A program made the translations under genes and the position numbers. From Blastomussa wellsi (Eukaryota; Cnidaria; Anthozoa; Scleractinia; Plerogyridae), in assembly GCA_947652115.1 (NCBI GenBank), contig OX393565.1, forward strand, positions 22,620,712-22,684,711: a DNA stretch of 64,000 nucleotides, given 5' to 3'. This document shows, piece after piece, positions 1 to 13,014 of the stretch. Within the stretch, counting starts at the first letter, position 1. Every line of letters begins with the position of its first letter. Under the pieces are notes generated by a model. The model was given only the letters and a program-made list of their open reading frames with translations, was not told the origin of the DNA and ran no database searches.

Positions 1-3000
1 TATTGACAGGCCCCCATATCCGTACGGTTCCATCGTCGCTCGCTGAAGCTATCATTGTGGGATCTTTGGGGTTCCAACTGACACCGTTTACCGTTCTTGT
101 GTGACCACTCAACACCGCAACGGGTTTTTCGCGCTTCCAATGCCAAATGTACACCTTGTGATCTGAAAAAAAAAAATGTCAAAGGTGTTGTATTTAATGT
201 GTAGAAGGGTGGGGACAGTAAAAGGTGCAGTCTGTGTCCGGCCATACCCGTCCTCTGCAGCCTGGTTTTCTGAGCATGAAGCGTGTAGGAGTATTTCTAC
301 TCTCCCCTGGATGGGAATGCTAGTCCATCGCACGGTTAACCCTCGGTATTAAATTTGCCGGTACCCATTTATACACCCGAGGCACTGTGAAGGTGAAGTG
401 TTTTGCCAAAGAACACAATGCAGGTTCTCTGCCAGGGCTTTAAACTGGACCATTAGGTCTACGAGCCTGCCATGGCAGGTCAAAGCACAGTTCATATTTT
501 TCACTTCCTTCAGTTTCAATGGACCAGACTTTTAACATCACCGATTGAGCAGCACTTTCCACTTCACTCTAAAGATGACTTCCATTCCGGGTGTTGAAAC
601 GCCAGTCACAACCGTTCTTTTTCAAACCACCCTCACTCCGAGTATGACAATTCTCACAGTATCTCAATACATTGTACTCTTCTCAGTTGCAAATCCAAAA
701 ATGCGCTGGTTCAAACTAAAACAAGAATCCCTAGATGACGCTTTTATTTATTCTCGTTAAGTCTCTGCTTGATAATATTTTGATAATGTAACTAAGGGGG
801 AAATAGATTTTCAGTGAAAAACTGACCTTCACTACCACTGGCGAGAAAGTCTTCGTTGGTGCCGCCAAAGCACGAGTATATTGTGTATTTTGCTTGTCTT
901 AGACCTTGATATTTTCTGACGAGAACTTGATCTCTTATATCCCAAAGATGAAGTCCCTTAAAAACAACAACCATAGAATGTGACTACAGACACAGTGGCG
1001 AAACGAGGAGGGGGTTTCAAGGGGCTTCCACCCTATCCCCCACGAAAGTACCTATGTAACCTTTTGCGCACACACTAGATGAAGCAAGATGTGAAAACAT
1101 GATCAACCACGGATTTATGTTAAGCCATGATAGTTAAATCTATTATTCTCATGAACTATTAATATGCACGTGGTCAAACGGGAAAACTATCATCGCCTAC
1201 ATCATGAAGAATTTGAATAAGTTCAAAGTGAGTGATAGTTGATGTCAGTCGATGATGGTGCATGGATATTGGTGGTCAAACGGGACGAGCGCGTGATGAA
1301 CCTACATCTATCATCGACTATCACATGCCGTTTGACCAGAGCTTAACACATTTCAAAGAATTAGCGCTGTACATTTATTCTTTTACGGCCAGATAATGCT
1401 GTTTAAGCGTCCAATCAAAACAATTTGCTGTTGCTGACTAAATATATATAAAAAATAAAATGGGACGTTTCGGCTAAAATACTATCACCTTATTCAGCAA
1501 TTAGTATATGTAACAGGACTACATGCTGTCCAATTTGAAAATAATTGGATGAGAAAAAATTTTGAGGACTGCAAAGGACGAGGCCGTTCGAGGAATCTTT
1601 TGAATCCAATTATTTTCAAATTGGACAAGCATGTTACCTATTAATTATATAACATCCAAAAATATATGAACATGGGAAATGTTTAGCCCTCCAAACTACT
1701 TTTTCTTGTTAATTGATTGGTTTATGGAAGGTATCCAGATTTTTTATTAAATTGGACAGTTTGAGCAAAAACTGTCCAATTTATTTTAAATTTGGACAGT
1801 TGGCAAAAATTAATAAAAAATGCATCTGTTGACAATAATGGATTTGCATCAAACGTCTACGACCTAATTGTTTGTAATGTATGGGGCAATGGGGCAAACA
1901 TGGACTAGATTTTCAAGAGTTTTTTTCCGTGAAATTCCGTAACAGTTGGCAGATGGGATTATAATCATTTTGTTTTACGTGACGCTCGCCGTATTTCAGG
2001 AAAATCTAGATCAATTTTTAAGCAGAGGGAAAATGCACAAATTTGCAAATAACAAAGAACCTGCATGCCTTTGTAACCACTGAAATACGTACATACACGT
2101 ATACTGTAAAAATTTTGGAAAATTTCATCGTAGGAAATTGAACAAAATCGCATTTACATGTAAAGCCACATAAACACTGAAAGAAGAAATTCATCATTCA
2201 AGACTTTTTTAAGAAAAGCCATTTTTTAATAAAGGTTGTTGGAGAACAGCATTTTATTACTTAATGTACTTGATAACCCTATTGAAGCCACCTTAATTGA
2301 ATTTCCTTTTACTTTTCAAAAGAATTCTGAGGATGAGGGGCTACTGAGAATGGTCAAATTAAACTGTTTTATCAGTCACTTTTGTTGGGAAAATACACCT
2401 GTACCTAGCTCCACCGTCCCTAATGCAGGGTATTTCAGGCCTAAAATTCAAGGACTTTCCAGGACCCTGATTTGATATTTCAACTGGGAACTAATATTTT
2501 ACGCATTTTGTTAGCAATTCAAGACGCGTATACTCTGTCTACACAAACATTGGCTTCACTGGCTTTCAGTACTTTAAAACGTGAAAGCGTTGATCTTTTT
2601 AGATGTTGTTAAATAATAAGTTAAGGACATTAAAGGATTAAAAACCAATTTCAAGTACTTTCAAGGCCTTAAAAGGACTCTGAAATAGTACGGAAGTAGT
2701 AAGTACGGGAAATTGCGGGTATCTCTTACTTGTGAAGCTACATTTACAAGTGCATGTCGACCATCATCTGATACAGAAAAAGACATGATCGGGTGATCTT
2801 CTTGTAATCTGTAGATTGCAAAAAAAGAACAGAAACAAGAAATCAAAGACACGAAATACATCCACACAATAAACTAAAATATTTGCATATCATTAATTCA
2901 GTTGGGTAGCAAGTGCCAAATGAATTCACTACAAAGTCAACACGCCAACAATTTTCGTCCCGAAGTTAATAGACAACATTTCACATTCCGGTCGTGCCAT

Positions 3001-3142
3001 ACTGGCGTGACAGATTTGAAATCAAAGTCACCAAGCATTGCTTTTATGTGGTACTGCTTTAGTTTATCATGCTGCAGTAAAACTGATTCAGCCTTTGAAG
3101 TCTGTGGATGAAACTCAATTACGAGACCATTCAAATGAAAAG

Positions 3143-3184
<42 letters not shown>

Positions 3185-6100
3185 AAAGTATAACAATTTG
3201 GTTTTATCAACTGGGTTGATAATGTGAATTGGCCACCGTAAAGAGACTCAATTGCTGACGTTTCGAGCATTAGCCCTTCGTCGGAGCGAATCCGACAAAG
3301 GGCCAACGCTCGAAACGTCAGCAATTGATAAAACCAAATTACATTCAAATGAAAGCCGTTGAGCAGTGCTTCCATGTGGTACTGTTTATTATGAAGTAAA
3401 GGTGTTTCTAGCTTTCAAGTAAGTTGATAAAACCCCAGTGTGTGATCAATCAAATGAAAGTTAATGAGCAGTATGTTCATGTGGTACAATATTGTTTATT
3501 ATGCTGAACAAGGTGATTCTAGCTTTGAATTTCTGGAAGAAACCCTAGTGCATGACCAATCAAATGAATGTTACTGAGAGCTCTGCAATTTTATACAGTA
3601 CTGTTGTAAAACCTTTTTGTCTGTCGACGAGACCCTAGTTTTTGACCACTCTTAAAGGGGCACAGTTACCATGAATAAAGTCAACATTGGTGATGTACAA
3701 AATTGCTTTCAAATCAAAGGAAACCTTGAAATAGTATTAAAAATTAACGTTAAAAGATATGGAAAAAATGTCACTTAACGTTTTTGATCATCATCGGAGT
3801 CATCTGATGATGATCAAATAGATCGAAAACATTAAGTGACATTTTTTCTACATCTTTTAATCTTAATTTTTAATATATTTTACTGGAGAAGTTTACATAC
3901 TTGAAATAGTAGTTTACTATGGTAGAAAATCACAAAAGATGCACCAATAAACTAAGAAGAATTAAGGATGGCTTTGAATGAGGAAGATTGAGAAGGATTG
4001 CAAATGATAATTTGAAAAATTGAGGCTACACTTTTCAAACTGTGACATCTGTGACTGAGCTCCTTTGACAATACTAAAAGTACCATGTTTCTGTGATCAG
4101 GGCTTCTGATAATTCGCAGGAAAAAATGTCAAATTACGCGGGATTTGCAGAGACAAATTCACGGAGAAAATGTTTTTGGGGCAAATTTCGCTATAAAACA
4201 AACAAGAAACATTCCAGAAAAAATACTGCAGGATGTCAGATACAGGGCAAGAAAAAGAAAACAAAAAAGTCCATCCAACACAGTTCTCAAGGAAACTGTT
4301 CATGTTTCCAGTGACAACAAAAAGTCTTCACATTTTTGCCAGTTCCCAGTTTTTCACAACATTAATCTAAGAACGCCTGGTAGTTCTTTGTACGTTGTTT
4401 ACTCATGGCAGTGACGAAATTTCAAGATAAATTTACAAGTTTACGGCTAGTAAACAATAGTCAAGATAAGTTTCAAAAATGTTGTGCCGACATGTATTTG
4501 GTAGGATTTGCAGCAAATTTCGCGGTATTTCGTGCGTTTTTGTCAATTTCGCGGGATTAAGCGGAAATACCTGAATTTTGCGGCTCCGCGACCGCGTGGA
4601 ATATCAGAAGCTCTGTGTGATGCATTTAGCATACTTACAAGTCATGGTCATTTAATTCTTCAAAATTATATGTCCTCACACGATTGTGCGTGTCAGCAGC
4701 CAAGACTACCTTCCCATCATTTAGGCAGTGGAGACCCATGACTCTAACACCTTCCCAAGATTCTATCACATTTCCATCTAGATCCTAAAAAAAGAGGACC
4801 ATATGTATGGAATCATACAACAGTGACTTAAGACACCCACTTGTTTTATCATTAGCACTGAAGACAATGAGCCTGAAGGAGCAGTTGTCTCACTTCACAT
4901 GCATAAACGTCAAATCATAAGTTTTTTATTACCGGTATCTGTCAAGTCAGGTACCGTAATTATTCGAATAAATGCCTCCCTCGAATAAATGCTGCCCTCG
5001 AATAAACGCCACAGGGACAAGCAAAAATATCATTAAACGCCACCCTCGAATAAACGCCAACAAAATATATTGTTGCTATATACAGTTGTTGTTACAAGGT
5101 TTGCAATAAACGCCTCCCTTGAATAAACGCCGCCCTTGGATAAACGCTGCATCTTAAGTGCCAAAAATTTAATAAACACCGCAGCATTTATTCGAATGAT
5201 TACGGGAACTGACCTTGTTAGGTTTTTCCCCTGAGACCCCCCCTCTTACCTGAATCACTGAAAAGTAAGATATGAAACATACAAATTATGATGCATGCAG
5301 CAAGATAAGCAACTTACACATTGATAAAATTGTCCTCTCTTGCCCCCTGTGTAGAATCTCTTTCCATCAGGATTCCAGGCACAGCAGGTAAGACTATCAT
5401 CTGCGGCTTGGGTCATTCTACATTTCAATTCTCCTGTCTGAGAACAGAGTCACACACATGGATGATAAAAATGTGAAGTGTTTGATTTTCTCTCTCACAT
5501 TTGACATAGGCCCTACATATACGTGTATTTCACAGGTTATCCTAACAACTTGCCATACCAAAAACTGACTTTTATAAGCTCTCCCACTTAAAAGCCACCC
5601 CTCTGATTGTAAGCCCTCTTACCAGATATAAGCCCCCTGTAGCTTTTGTTGTTTTAAGTGATACTAATTTGATTCATTATGACATTTTGAAGCTTAATTA
5701 AAAACCAGTACATGCAAGATGAAAGTTTGATCAGCACTGTTATAAAATTAACGAAAAGTAATGTTTACATACATTTAATTAACGCGAATTTCCGTGTTGT
5801 ACATTTGCATAATTAAGACTCGAATTTGATATTTTTCGCACTTCTTTCTTTAGAAAACAACAACGTCCAACAACAAAATTTGTTCTTTATTTCCAGCAAG
5901 GTAGCCATACAAACTAGGGCATGAAATGGGATGACAAAAATGCGATAGATATTTTGCGCAAGAAAGTTGAAGAAGTGACTTATCCGCTCGGAGAAGACGA
6001 TTGGTATACTGACGAATCTAAGGACATTTTGAAGTCAATATTAAATGAAGATGCGTCAAAGGACTCTGACGGAAACGTAGATGAATTGTAACTTTGCTGA

Positions 6101-9100
6101 TAAAAAGGTGTCTTAAAATAACAATGCTTTCAATCAACGCCATTTTAATTAACAGTGAGGTAAATTAATGGTACTCAAATTATTCATACCTCAGTATTCC
6201 AGATCCATAATTCCGAGCAGTCGTCAGGACCACAAGCGATGAGATATGTGTCGTCTGGGCTCCAGGATAAATGCCCCACTCCATAGGAATGACCTTCTAT
6301 CGTTCTAAGGTGTGTGGGTTCACCGTCCTGGGCAAAGAATTTAGCATTTAGGATTATAACAAAAATAATGAGTAACAAACAAACATTTTAAGTCAACTGC
6401 AATTTAGAAATCCTTATTTAGTGATTGGAAATAACTATAAACACAAAGCAACTGTAAATTATATTTATATATATATATATCAGTGTAAGTCATTCACCCC
6501 CACAATGGATAGGACATTTCTGAGATAGATTTGTTTGCCTCTGTGTCAAAAGAACTGCTCATGTAAAACAATTCTTATTTGTGTTTCACCTTACGTCTAT
6601 TGTTATTTTGCAAATCAAATTTAGGCAATTTCTTGACAGAGGCAAAAAATAAACTCCGGCAGGGATAGCACTTCAGGTTCCTGAAGGTGGATTTCCACTG
6701 TCGCACAATTTTCCGTATGTTAACGGGCTTGAATTTAACTGGCTTTATGTGCGTAAAACAAAAAACAAGAAATATATGGACGCCTCACATCTGCAGAAAA
6801 AGTTGAATGTGGGTTTAACTTTTTCTGCAGACATAAGACGTTCATATGTTTCTTCTTTTTTATTCTACGCACGTAAAGCCAGTCAATTTCACGCACATCA
6901 ACGAACGGAAAATTACGCAACAGTGGAAATCCACCTTTAATGTGGTTGCTTTGAGTGGGAGGCATGGTGGCCTAATGGTTCATAGTGCATTGGTCTACAG
7001 CAATGGACAGTCCAGGTTTGAGCACTTGCTGTGTGGAGCACTGCATTGTGTTCTTGGGCAAGACACTCATAGTGCCTCTCTTCACCGAGGAGTATAAATA
7101 GTACCAGCAAAATAATGCTGCAGGGTAATGCTGTAATGGACTAGCATCCCATCCAGGGGGAGTAGAAATATTCCTAGCTGTTTAATGCTACAGAAACTGG
7201 GATAAGCTCGAGGCTTACAGTAAACACCCGCGTATAAGAACCTAGAATTTTTGGGTTCAGGCTGAATGGGTTCTTATATTTTGGGGCAGTTTTTCGGAAC
7301 TCAGGCTGATTAGGTTCTTAGTAGGTTCTTATTTATAGGAGTTGTCATAGTGATACCATTCAGAGAACTACTGTAGTACTAGTATGTCATAATGGTTGAA
7401 CATTATAATTTTATACAGTATTCTATACTCTGTATTTATAAGATTTTCAATTAAACAAATAATTTTCATGGTGTTTCTCAGAAATTTCACAATTTCTATC
7501 AATTAAAATCCAGTATTTTGGCTACAAAATAAAAGTGTTTTTTTGTATAAGAACCTATTGTTCTTTGCCAGCCTAAATAGGTTCTTATATATTTGGGTAC
7601 TAAAATGCCCAATTTCAGCCTGTAGGTTCTTAAATCACTAGGTTCTTATACACGGGTGTTTACTGTATGTCCTATGTTGTTTTGCAAATCAAATTTAGGC
7701 AATTTCTTGACAGAGGCAAAAAAATCTACTCAGGGATAGCACTCTCCTATTCAGGTTCGTTAGTGTGATTCTACAACTTGTGGCCATTGTTTTCCAATAT
7801 TTCACAACAAGAAATTGGGGATTTCCTAGAACCTGGTCACATAAACAGTCAACAACAGCAGAGCTTTGCTAAAGAGCAAGACTTGGTCCTCTTACTGATA
7901 CATCCCAGATGATGACGGTGCCATCTCTTGATCCTGAAGCAAGTTTAGATCCATTGTGAGAAAACTTAAGAAACCAGACCTATAATGACAGACACAACAA
8001 TCATTCCCATTTTCTGTTCAAATCTTTCTGTGTTTACCTTAATGTTAACTATCTGTGTGTATGATAGCTCCACGCAAGTAAAATTTATATAAATTGCTGA
8101 GGAGCCTGCTAAAAGGTTGGGAGCGGACTACTGTTAAATGACAAGAAGATGTCGCATTATTGAATCAGAGAGCAAGTGTGTTTTGCACAAGAGCTTCTGG
8201 GTTCACAGGACTCATCAGCCATCTGAACCCACACAGGGCTCATGAGCGCAGCCACCTTCAGACACACGGCATCTACTCATTACAGATGACAACTTAATCA
8301 TGTTCATCTTTGGTGCTAAGGGTGAACATCACCGTGCAACATTGTATTCAAACAGGCAGGGCAACACTATACACCCGTACTAGTGGCAATACTCTTAGCT
8401 GTTGTACATGTATATCCCTTTCAACACGACAAAACATGCCTACCTCATCACAGTGTTCTGTTAATGTGTATTTTGTTTCACATGGAAAGTCATTCCTAAG
8501 AAGACAATAAAATTAAAGTAATTTATGCTTGAAAATTATTTTGGACTCGACACAAACAAAATTTGAAAAATGACATCTATTTGCGGCTCCACTTGACCAG
8601 GGTTTTATAGAGCTTGAAGGGCAATGTATCAAATTGCCTTCAAATCAAAGAAAACCTTGAAATAATAGTTTACGAAGAAAAAGAGGTTCAATAAACCAAG
8701 CAGAAACAATGATGGCTTCAAATGAAAGATGGAGATTCTTGAGAGGTCATTCCAAAGTTATCATTCATACAGCCGATATCTAGAGCACTTTCAGTGGACG
8801 TCACAGCAGCCAGATAATTATGTTGGTTCTCCTGTGACTTTTTAAGTGAAAGGACAGCAATGATTGCTTCTGCTTCACTTCATCATGGAAGCTTGTCAAC
8901 AAGTGATCTACACTTGCGGAGAAAGCCTACCAAAACATGCTTTTTCTTCGATAGGTATTAGCACTGAGAGATTTGGAAGGTAAAAGAAAATAATGAATAT
9001 GAAATACTGGCACAAAGTTGTAAATGAATGTTGCAGCAATTTTCGATGCTACTTTTTCATCTGTTTTGTATTTTCAGTGACGACTACATTGATGGAACGT

Positions 9101-12100
9101 GTGACGTCACTCTTTTATAAGCCCGTTGAGTTTAAGATATCGTAGTTCGTTTTTAGACAGTAAAGAGTCTTGCTATGTAGGTAGTAAATTTTACCAGTTA
9201 TTGCCTGAAAAGGAGAACACTGTGGTCATGTGAGTATATGGCCATACCTTGAACAAAGATGATCACTTAGTAGAGAAAAGGAGTGCATTCCAACTTCAAG
9301 TTTAGTATTATGATATGGACATTTTTCTTTTTGCAGCTCAACTGCTTGATTTAATAATGTTCTAAGTCTGTGTGGAGGAAGCATCACAGATGCAGGTAAA
9401 AATGCTAAGGGAAAAAAGACCAGGAAAATTGCCATAAGTATGTAAGAACAATAAAGATACAGCTATTAGTGGGAGGTGTGGTAGCCTAATGGTTACCAGG
9501 CTGGACTCTGGATCAGACGGTCCGGGTTTAACACCTACCATATTGAATAATAATTTTTCTCAGAGAGAAGAAATCTATGTTATTTACTGTCTATTTGAAA
9601 CAATCTACATGGTTACTCCACAAGTCAGAGGTTTTATTACCATTATTATTATTTTTTCAGTACTATATTAGTATCAACCCACATTGAAGTCTATCCATCA
9701 GCTTTTGTCTTGAAAGAGATCCTTTACCATTCCATTCAGCTCTTTTATAAAGTTCCTCTTCATTTGTACACATTACTAATCTGTAACGAAAAATTATTAC
9801 ATCATTCAAGTCCAGACTTATGCTAGATTGTCCAGCACATAAATGAATGGGGGGCAACCCAACAATATGCATCAAATAACCCAGGGGCTAAGGCTACAGG
9901 TACATGTAGCAACTAAACTGATACTGTAACGTTGCAGTTAATGAACTGGCATGTGACTATGCAAGTCAAGGGAATGTTGGTTGACAACCTCCCACTTGGC
10001 TGTTTTATAATTCCAAGCTGACAGACAAAGCATGTATATATTGTGGTTTAAATTTATCCTTGGTTTAAAAATTTTTAAACCAGTTTGATATTGATTTCCC
10101 TTTGTTTCATGTTGATTAGCTTAATCTGAAACAAAGGGAAACCAACATTAAACTGGTTGAAAATGTTTCAAAGCAAGGAAAAATTTAAACCGCAACATAT
10201 ATGTTACAGGTCAAAATCATCTGCAAGTAATTTTTTTCAAACTAGGTAATTTTTTAGCTAGGTTATAATTTATTTTTATCTATAAAATAATCACCAATCC
10301 CTCCCCTACTACCTCTCATCTCTCTGGGTAGCCCCTATTCAACCTTCCTTCTTCCCCTCCAACCTAAATGATCTCTTCATTTGCATCCTTAAATTACTTT
10401 TATTTGTCCAAGAAAGCAGGATTGCAAACAACAGACAAACATCAGACAATGACCAACCATAATTTGTCAATGTCCGATGGTCGGACAGTATTTACAGTAT
10501 GTAGAGACAATATTTTACATCTTCAGTCCAATGTAAATGCCAATGTTTTACATCCACAGCATGTTATCAGGGAGTTCTGTTAAATAATGACCGACCTCGC
10601 TACTTTTTGTCCAATCAAAATAGTGATTTAGCTGGGCAAATGTTATACGTTAGCCAGGTACATTCGAACCAATTGAAGCATTCCCCCTTGAGTACATTAA
10701 TGAATTAATTATTGGGAAATTGAACCCGTTATTTGTTTCACTATTACATTCGGTTTGAAAAGGAGTGGATCAATGCTCAAGTTAAAAGACGATCTTTGAT
10801 TGGACTAGGCGAGAGCTTTTCTTAGCTATTTACATCTCGTAGAACGTGCAGAAATTCCTATTCGTGTAGATGGTGGGAAGAAAAGAGTTTTCTAGCGAAG
10901 CTCTTGCATGTTTTTTGTGAATATTTTTACGTGGCTCACTTCCGCCATGGGAAAAATTAGTCAAGGTTCTGTATGTACCGTTGAAAATCGCCAGTTGTCT
11001 TCCTAACATTACGCGCTGTCACTTGCAAGTCACGAATTTCCCATCTGAATTTGTCTGAGAGGTTTTCCAAGCTTGTGAAATCGACCATGCAAGTTAGTTC
11101 CTTGCCGCCATTTTGAAAAGGAAACAATAATTCCATATAAGGAGCATCTCTTGTTCACCTAGTCCAATCAAAACTAGACTTTGATTTGAACATTGATGCG
11201 CGTCTTTTCAAACCGACTACAATATTTGAAACGAAAAGCGCGTTCAATTTTCCAATAATCAATTCATTAATGTGCTCTAAGAGAGTACACTTCAATTGGT
11301 TTGACTGTAATATTGTCCTTTATACGGTTATGATAGCAAAATAGTATCTGTATTCAATTTATGCTTAAACAGTTAACCCCATTGACATCCTAATACTTGT
11401 TAGAAAACCAAAGCACTGAAGAAAGTTAAGAGTTAGTTGTGTGATAGTAGAATTAAAACTACATATTACAGCTAGAGTTAGCAGTGTGCTAGTACAATGA
11501 AAACTACATATTACAGATAAGTAACTGATAATTTCAAAATTAATATTAATAACATGACAAAATGGAAATACACACACCTGATTATGATTAGAAATTATAT
11601 CAAATGACCCTGAAGATGGCATGGTCACCTCTAATTCACAGCAATAAAACACAAGATACATGTAACAAAACAGTTTAAAAGCAGCCTGTTGTTGCAGGTC
11701 AATTTTGAGGAGCCAATTGAATACAAATTAAAAATTAACAGAAAGAATGGAAATTTAACCAGGAGAGCCAGCTGTGAAAGCCATATTTAAAGCTACAAAC
11801 TTCAAATAGATTTTTGTGAGATATCCCCACTTTCATGGTGTAAATCATATTTGCTTGTCCTGGCTCTTGACATATAAATTTCCTTTCTGACTGATTAATA
11901 TATGCAGGTAAACAGCAGGATTGCCAAAAGCTACATGTAAATGGTTTGATATATATCAACAGGGAAAACCATGAGAACAGAGGGAAGCCATATATGTAAA
12001 TTTATTGCAGTTGTAGCTTTTCTGCAGTTCTAGCCACTTACCCACTAAGTTGATGGACTCTTTCTCTATTGCATTTCAAAGGAGTTAGTTCTGTTCTTAA

Positions 12101-13014
12101 ACAGTGTAGGGCTTCTATGGGTCTATCTTCTTCGAGGAATTCTAAGAACTTCTGCTCCATCAGGCAAAACCTCATTTTCTTTGAAGAGCACAGAACGCAC
12201 ACAATAAAATAAGATACGATTTAGAACCAAAACAAATTACCCCAGTTCAATATTTAAAGCCCAAACATTGTTAGAACCAGGGAAAATGAGGTGAACACGG
12301 TTTACCAAAGAAGGGAATTTAATTTTCACAAGATCTTGCACGACTCACAACAAATCAATCCAACAGATATTCATGGGCCCACAAGGCAAAAATATTTTTG
12401 CCAAAACGAAGCATTTATAATACTGACCGAGATGTCTTCTTTGTTCTCAACCAAAGGTCTGAGCTCTTTAAGGATTGCGTCCGCCTTATAAACAGAGAAA
12501 AATCCAATAAGATAGATTGAACCCCCAATCAAGACATTTGAAAGGACCATTGTCCACAAAAGACACCTTACAGCGAAGAAAAGATTCAGAATTGAACCGC
12601 AAGGATTGATCAGAACTAACCCTTTCCCAATCGCCGGCCATCACACTCTCACGAAACTTTGCCGCTGATGGATGTTCAAGTCTACAGCCTGATTCCTGCA
12701 TGAGGACATCAACCGATTTGCTGAGGGATAAAATAAAATAAACATCATTTCTATACGCCACGCAACGGGAAACCAACAACAGAATTGAAGATGCCAATGA
12801 GATTCGTGTTTCTTTCGACTCCATATTTCCATAACACTCACTTCAAGCCTAAGCCTTGTAAATGTTGTACTATTAACCGTACGACATCTTCGTCACTTCT
12901 GTGAACAATTTTCCTTTTTAAATGGCTTTTACTGTCTCCATTGGCTATGCATTCACCGTTGGAAGTACTAGTTTCTCCATCACTTCCACTAGAAGTCCGT
13001 TTCGATTTGTGCAT
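1..13014 (-). CDS. WDR26: WD repeat-containing protein 26 (3' end beyond window)
   Basis: WDR26 (yeast Gid7) is a scaffold subunit of the CTLH/GID E3 ubiquitin ligase in cytoplasm and nucleus. Fourteen exons on the minus strand join in frame: 12842-13014, 12621-12720, 12428-12484, 12042-12178, 9683-9780, 9248-9404, 8444-8495, 7896-7979, 6190-6327, 5318-5437, 4639-4784, 2730-2808, 827-956 and 1-162 (about 544 codons). Residues about 40-75 form a LisH motif (SDEDVVRLI), followed by a CTLH region with LEHPSA and GDWERAD, then a linker with [11 protein letters not shown]. From about residue 250 come WD40 blades, including [27 protein letters not shown] and [12 protein letters not shown]. The match to vertebrate WDR26 is close from LisH to the last blade; only a few C-terminal residues are cut off. 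The first ATG of the frame is at 13014. The vertebrate low-complexity N-terminus is replaced by a short Ser/Lys-rich stretch. Introns hold many transposons. Identification is very secure; the start is less so. Confidence 0.96.
230..475 (-). repeat. SINE-like repeat, family A body
   Basis: Reverse-strand copy of a dispersed repeat whose body contains words such as CATCCCATCCAGGGG (diverged here), a GTGTTCTTGGGCAA-like word and GGGTACC-GGCAAATTT. Other copies lie near 6957, 29150, 29346, 30685, 36205 and 43995. It sits in the last WDR26 intron visible. The type is inferred from the tRNA-like head seen on better copies. Confidence 0.6.
1542..1802. repeat. AT-rich inverted repeats in WDR26 intron
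   Basis: TCCAATTTGAAAATAATTGG near 1528-1548 is mirrored by its reverse complement near 1605-1626, enclosing a loop. A second short inverted pair, AAATTGGACAGTTT and ACTGTCCAATTT, follows near 1755-1785. This looks like a small foldback element; no coding potential was seen. Confidence 0.5.
3130..3345. repeat. Dispersed foldback repeat with the GCTGACGTTTCGAGC word
   Basis: Contains TGGTTTTATCAACTGGG, GGCCACCGTAAAGAG and GCTGACGTTTCGAGC, then GTCGGAGCGAATCCGAC and an inverted copy of the preceding words, so the block folds on itself. Related copies occur at about 15795-15897 and 57310-57480. It lies in a WDR26 intron. Confidence 0.7.
3653..4068. repeat. Probable TTAA-type MITE with nested palindrome
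   Basis: Starts with TTAAAGGGGCACAGTTACC and ends near GACTGAGCTCCTTTGAC, resembling the AGGRGC...GCYCCT termini of the TTAA-flanked elements elsewhere in the window. Inside, 3735-3890 holds a palindrome around TCATCATCGGAGTCATCTGA. The right end is diverged, so the boundary is uncertain. Confidence 0.4.
4955..5213. mobile_element. MITE built of degenerate TCGAATAAACGCC repeats
   Basis: Ends are inverted (CCGTAATTATTCGAATAAA on the left, its mirror TTTATTCGAATGATTACGG on the right). The interior repeats the word CGAATAAACGCC about seven times with variation. Located in a WDR26 intron, immediately left of exon 5318-5437. No ORF. Classified by structure only. Confidence 0.6.
5921..6091 (+). 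CDS. Small acidic ORF of unknown function (56 aa)
   Basis: An ATG-initiated frame lies antisense inside a WDR26 intron. It encodes a hydrophilic, acidic peptide with no membrane segment: basic and acidic residues early (RKKVEEV), then [12 protein letters not shown] and a C-terminus rich in Asp, Ser and Glu. A splice-acceptor-like TTTATTTCCAG sits just upstream, but the frame is closed by TAG before the ATG. It is not recognised as any family. It may be a transposon remnant, since the flanks resemble repeated DNA, or a chance ORF. Low confidence as a gene. Confidence 0.2.
   Translation: MKWDDKNAIDILRKKVEEVTYPLGEDDWYTDESKDILKSILNEDASKDSDGNVDEL
6685..6936. mobile_element. Foldback MITE with AGGTGGATTTCC termini
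   Basis: The left end AGGTGGATTTCCACTGT is mirrored at the right by ACAGTGGAAATCCACCT, and the arms stay complementary nearly to the centre (CTGCAGAAAAAGTTGAA and its mirror). Because it is a long hairpin, both strands read as similar short ORFs; these are artefacts of the palindrome. No clear target-site duplication. It lies in a WDR26 intron. Confidence 0.75.
6957..7205 (+). repeat. SINE-like repeat, family A (tRNA-like head plus body)
   Basis: Head: GGTGGCCTAATGGTT followed by a GTCCAGGTTTGAGC box, resembling tRNA A and B boxes. Body: GTGTTCTTGGGCAAGACA, GACTAGCATCCCATCC and GGGGGAGTAGAAAT. It ends in GATAAGCTCGAG directly next to the TA-flanked element at 7218. Confidence 0.7.
7218..7665. 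mobile_element. TA-flanked MITE (CAGTAAACACCC termini)
   Basis: Begins CAGTAAACACCCGCGTATAA and ends with the inverse TTATACACGGGTGTTTACTG, bordered by TA on both sides, as for Tc1/mariner or pogo insertions. Inside, GGTTCTTA/TAAGAACC words recur. No transposase ORF, so non-autonomous. It lies in the WDR26 intron between exons 6190-6327 and 7896-7979. Confidence 0.75.
9472..9540 (+). repeat. tRNA-like SINE head (family A, Gln-like)
   Basis: GGTAGCCTAATGGTTACC, then a stem-loop around ACTCTGGAT, then GGTCCGGGTTTAAC. A CTG anticodon position would make it Gln-like, but the aminoacyl stem is absent, so it is a SINE fragment and not a functional tRNA. Confidence 0.6.
10035..10202. mobile_element. 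Short palindromic MITE in WDR26 intron
   Basis: The left arm (TGTGGTTTAAATTTATCCTT, then TTTCCCTTTGTTTCA) is mirrored by the right arm (GAAACAAAGGGAAACC, then AAATTTAAACCGCAACA). About 165 bp with a small central loop and no ORF. Confidence 0.65.
10245..10365 (-). repeat. Dispersed repeat: CCTCCCCTACTACCTCTC family
   Basis: A pyrimidine-rich block preceded by TATAAAATAATCACC. The same block occurs in opposite orientation at about 17440-17560 and 39950-40090, each time next to an AACCTTGGTTAAAAA-type AT-rich segment. Unclassified dispersed repeat. Confidence 0.55.
10660..11320. mobile_element. ~660-bp element with ~160-bp inverted arms
   Basis: Left arm features: ACCAATTGAAG, TTAATGAATTAATTATTGG, TTTGATTGGACTAGG. 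Right arm has their reverse complements: CCTAGTCCAATCAAA, CCAATAATCAATTCATTAA, CTTCAATTGGTTTGA. The interior (about 10815-11155) has no convincing ORF. Probably a non-autonomous DNA transposon in the largest WDR26 intron. Confidence 0.65.

Noticed and set aside
6735..6965. Pair of similar ORFs on both strands
   Set aside because: Both are produced by the palindromic MITE at 6685-6936.
12486..12841. 112- and 66-codon ORFs on the minus strand
   Set aside because: They are WDR26 exon 12621-12720 read through its introns.
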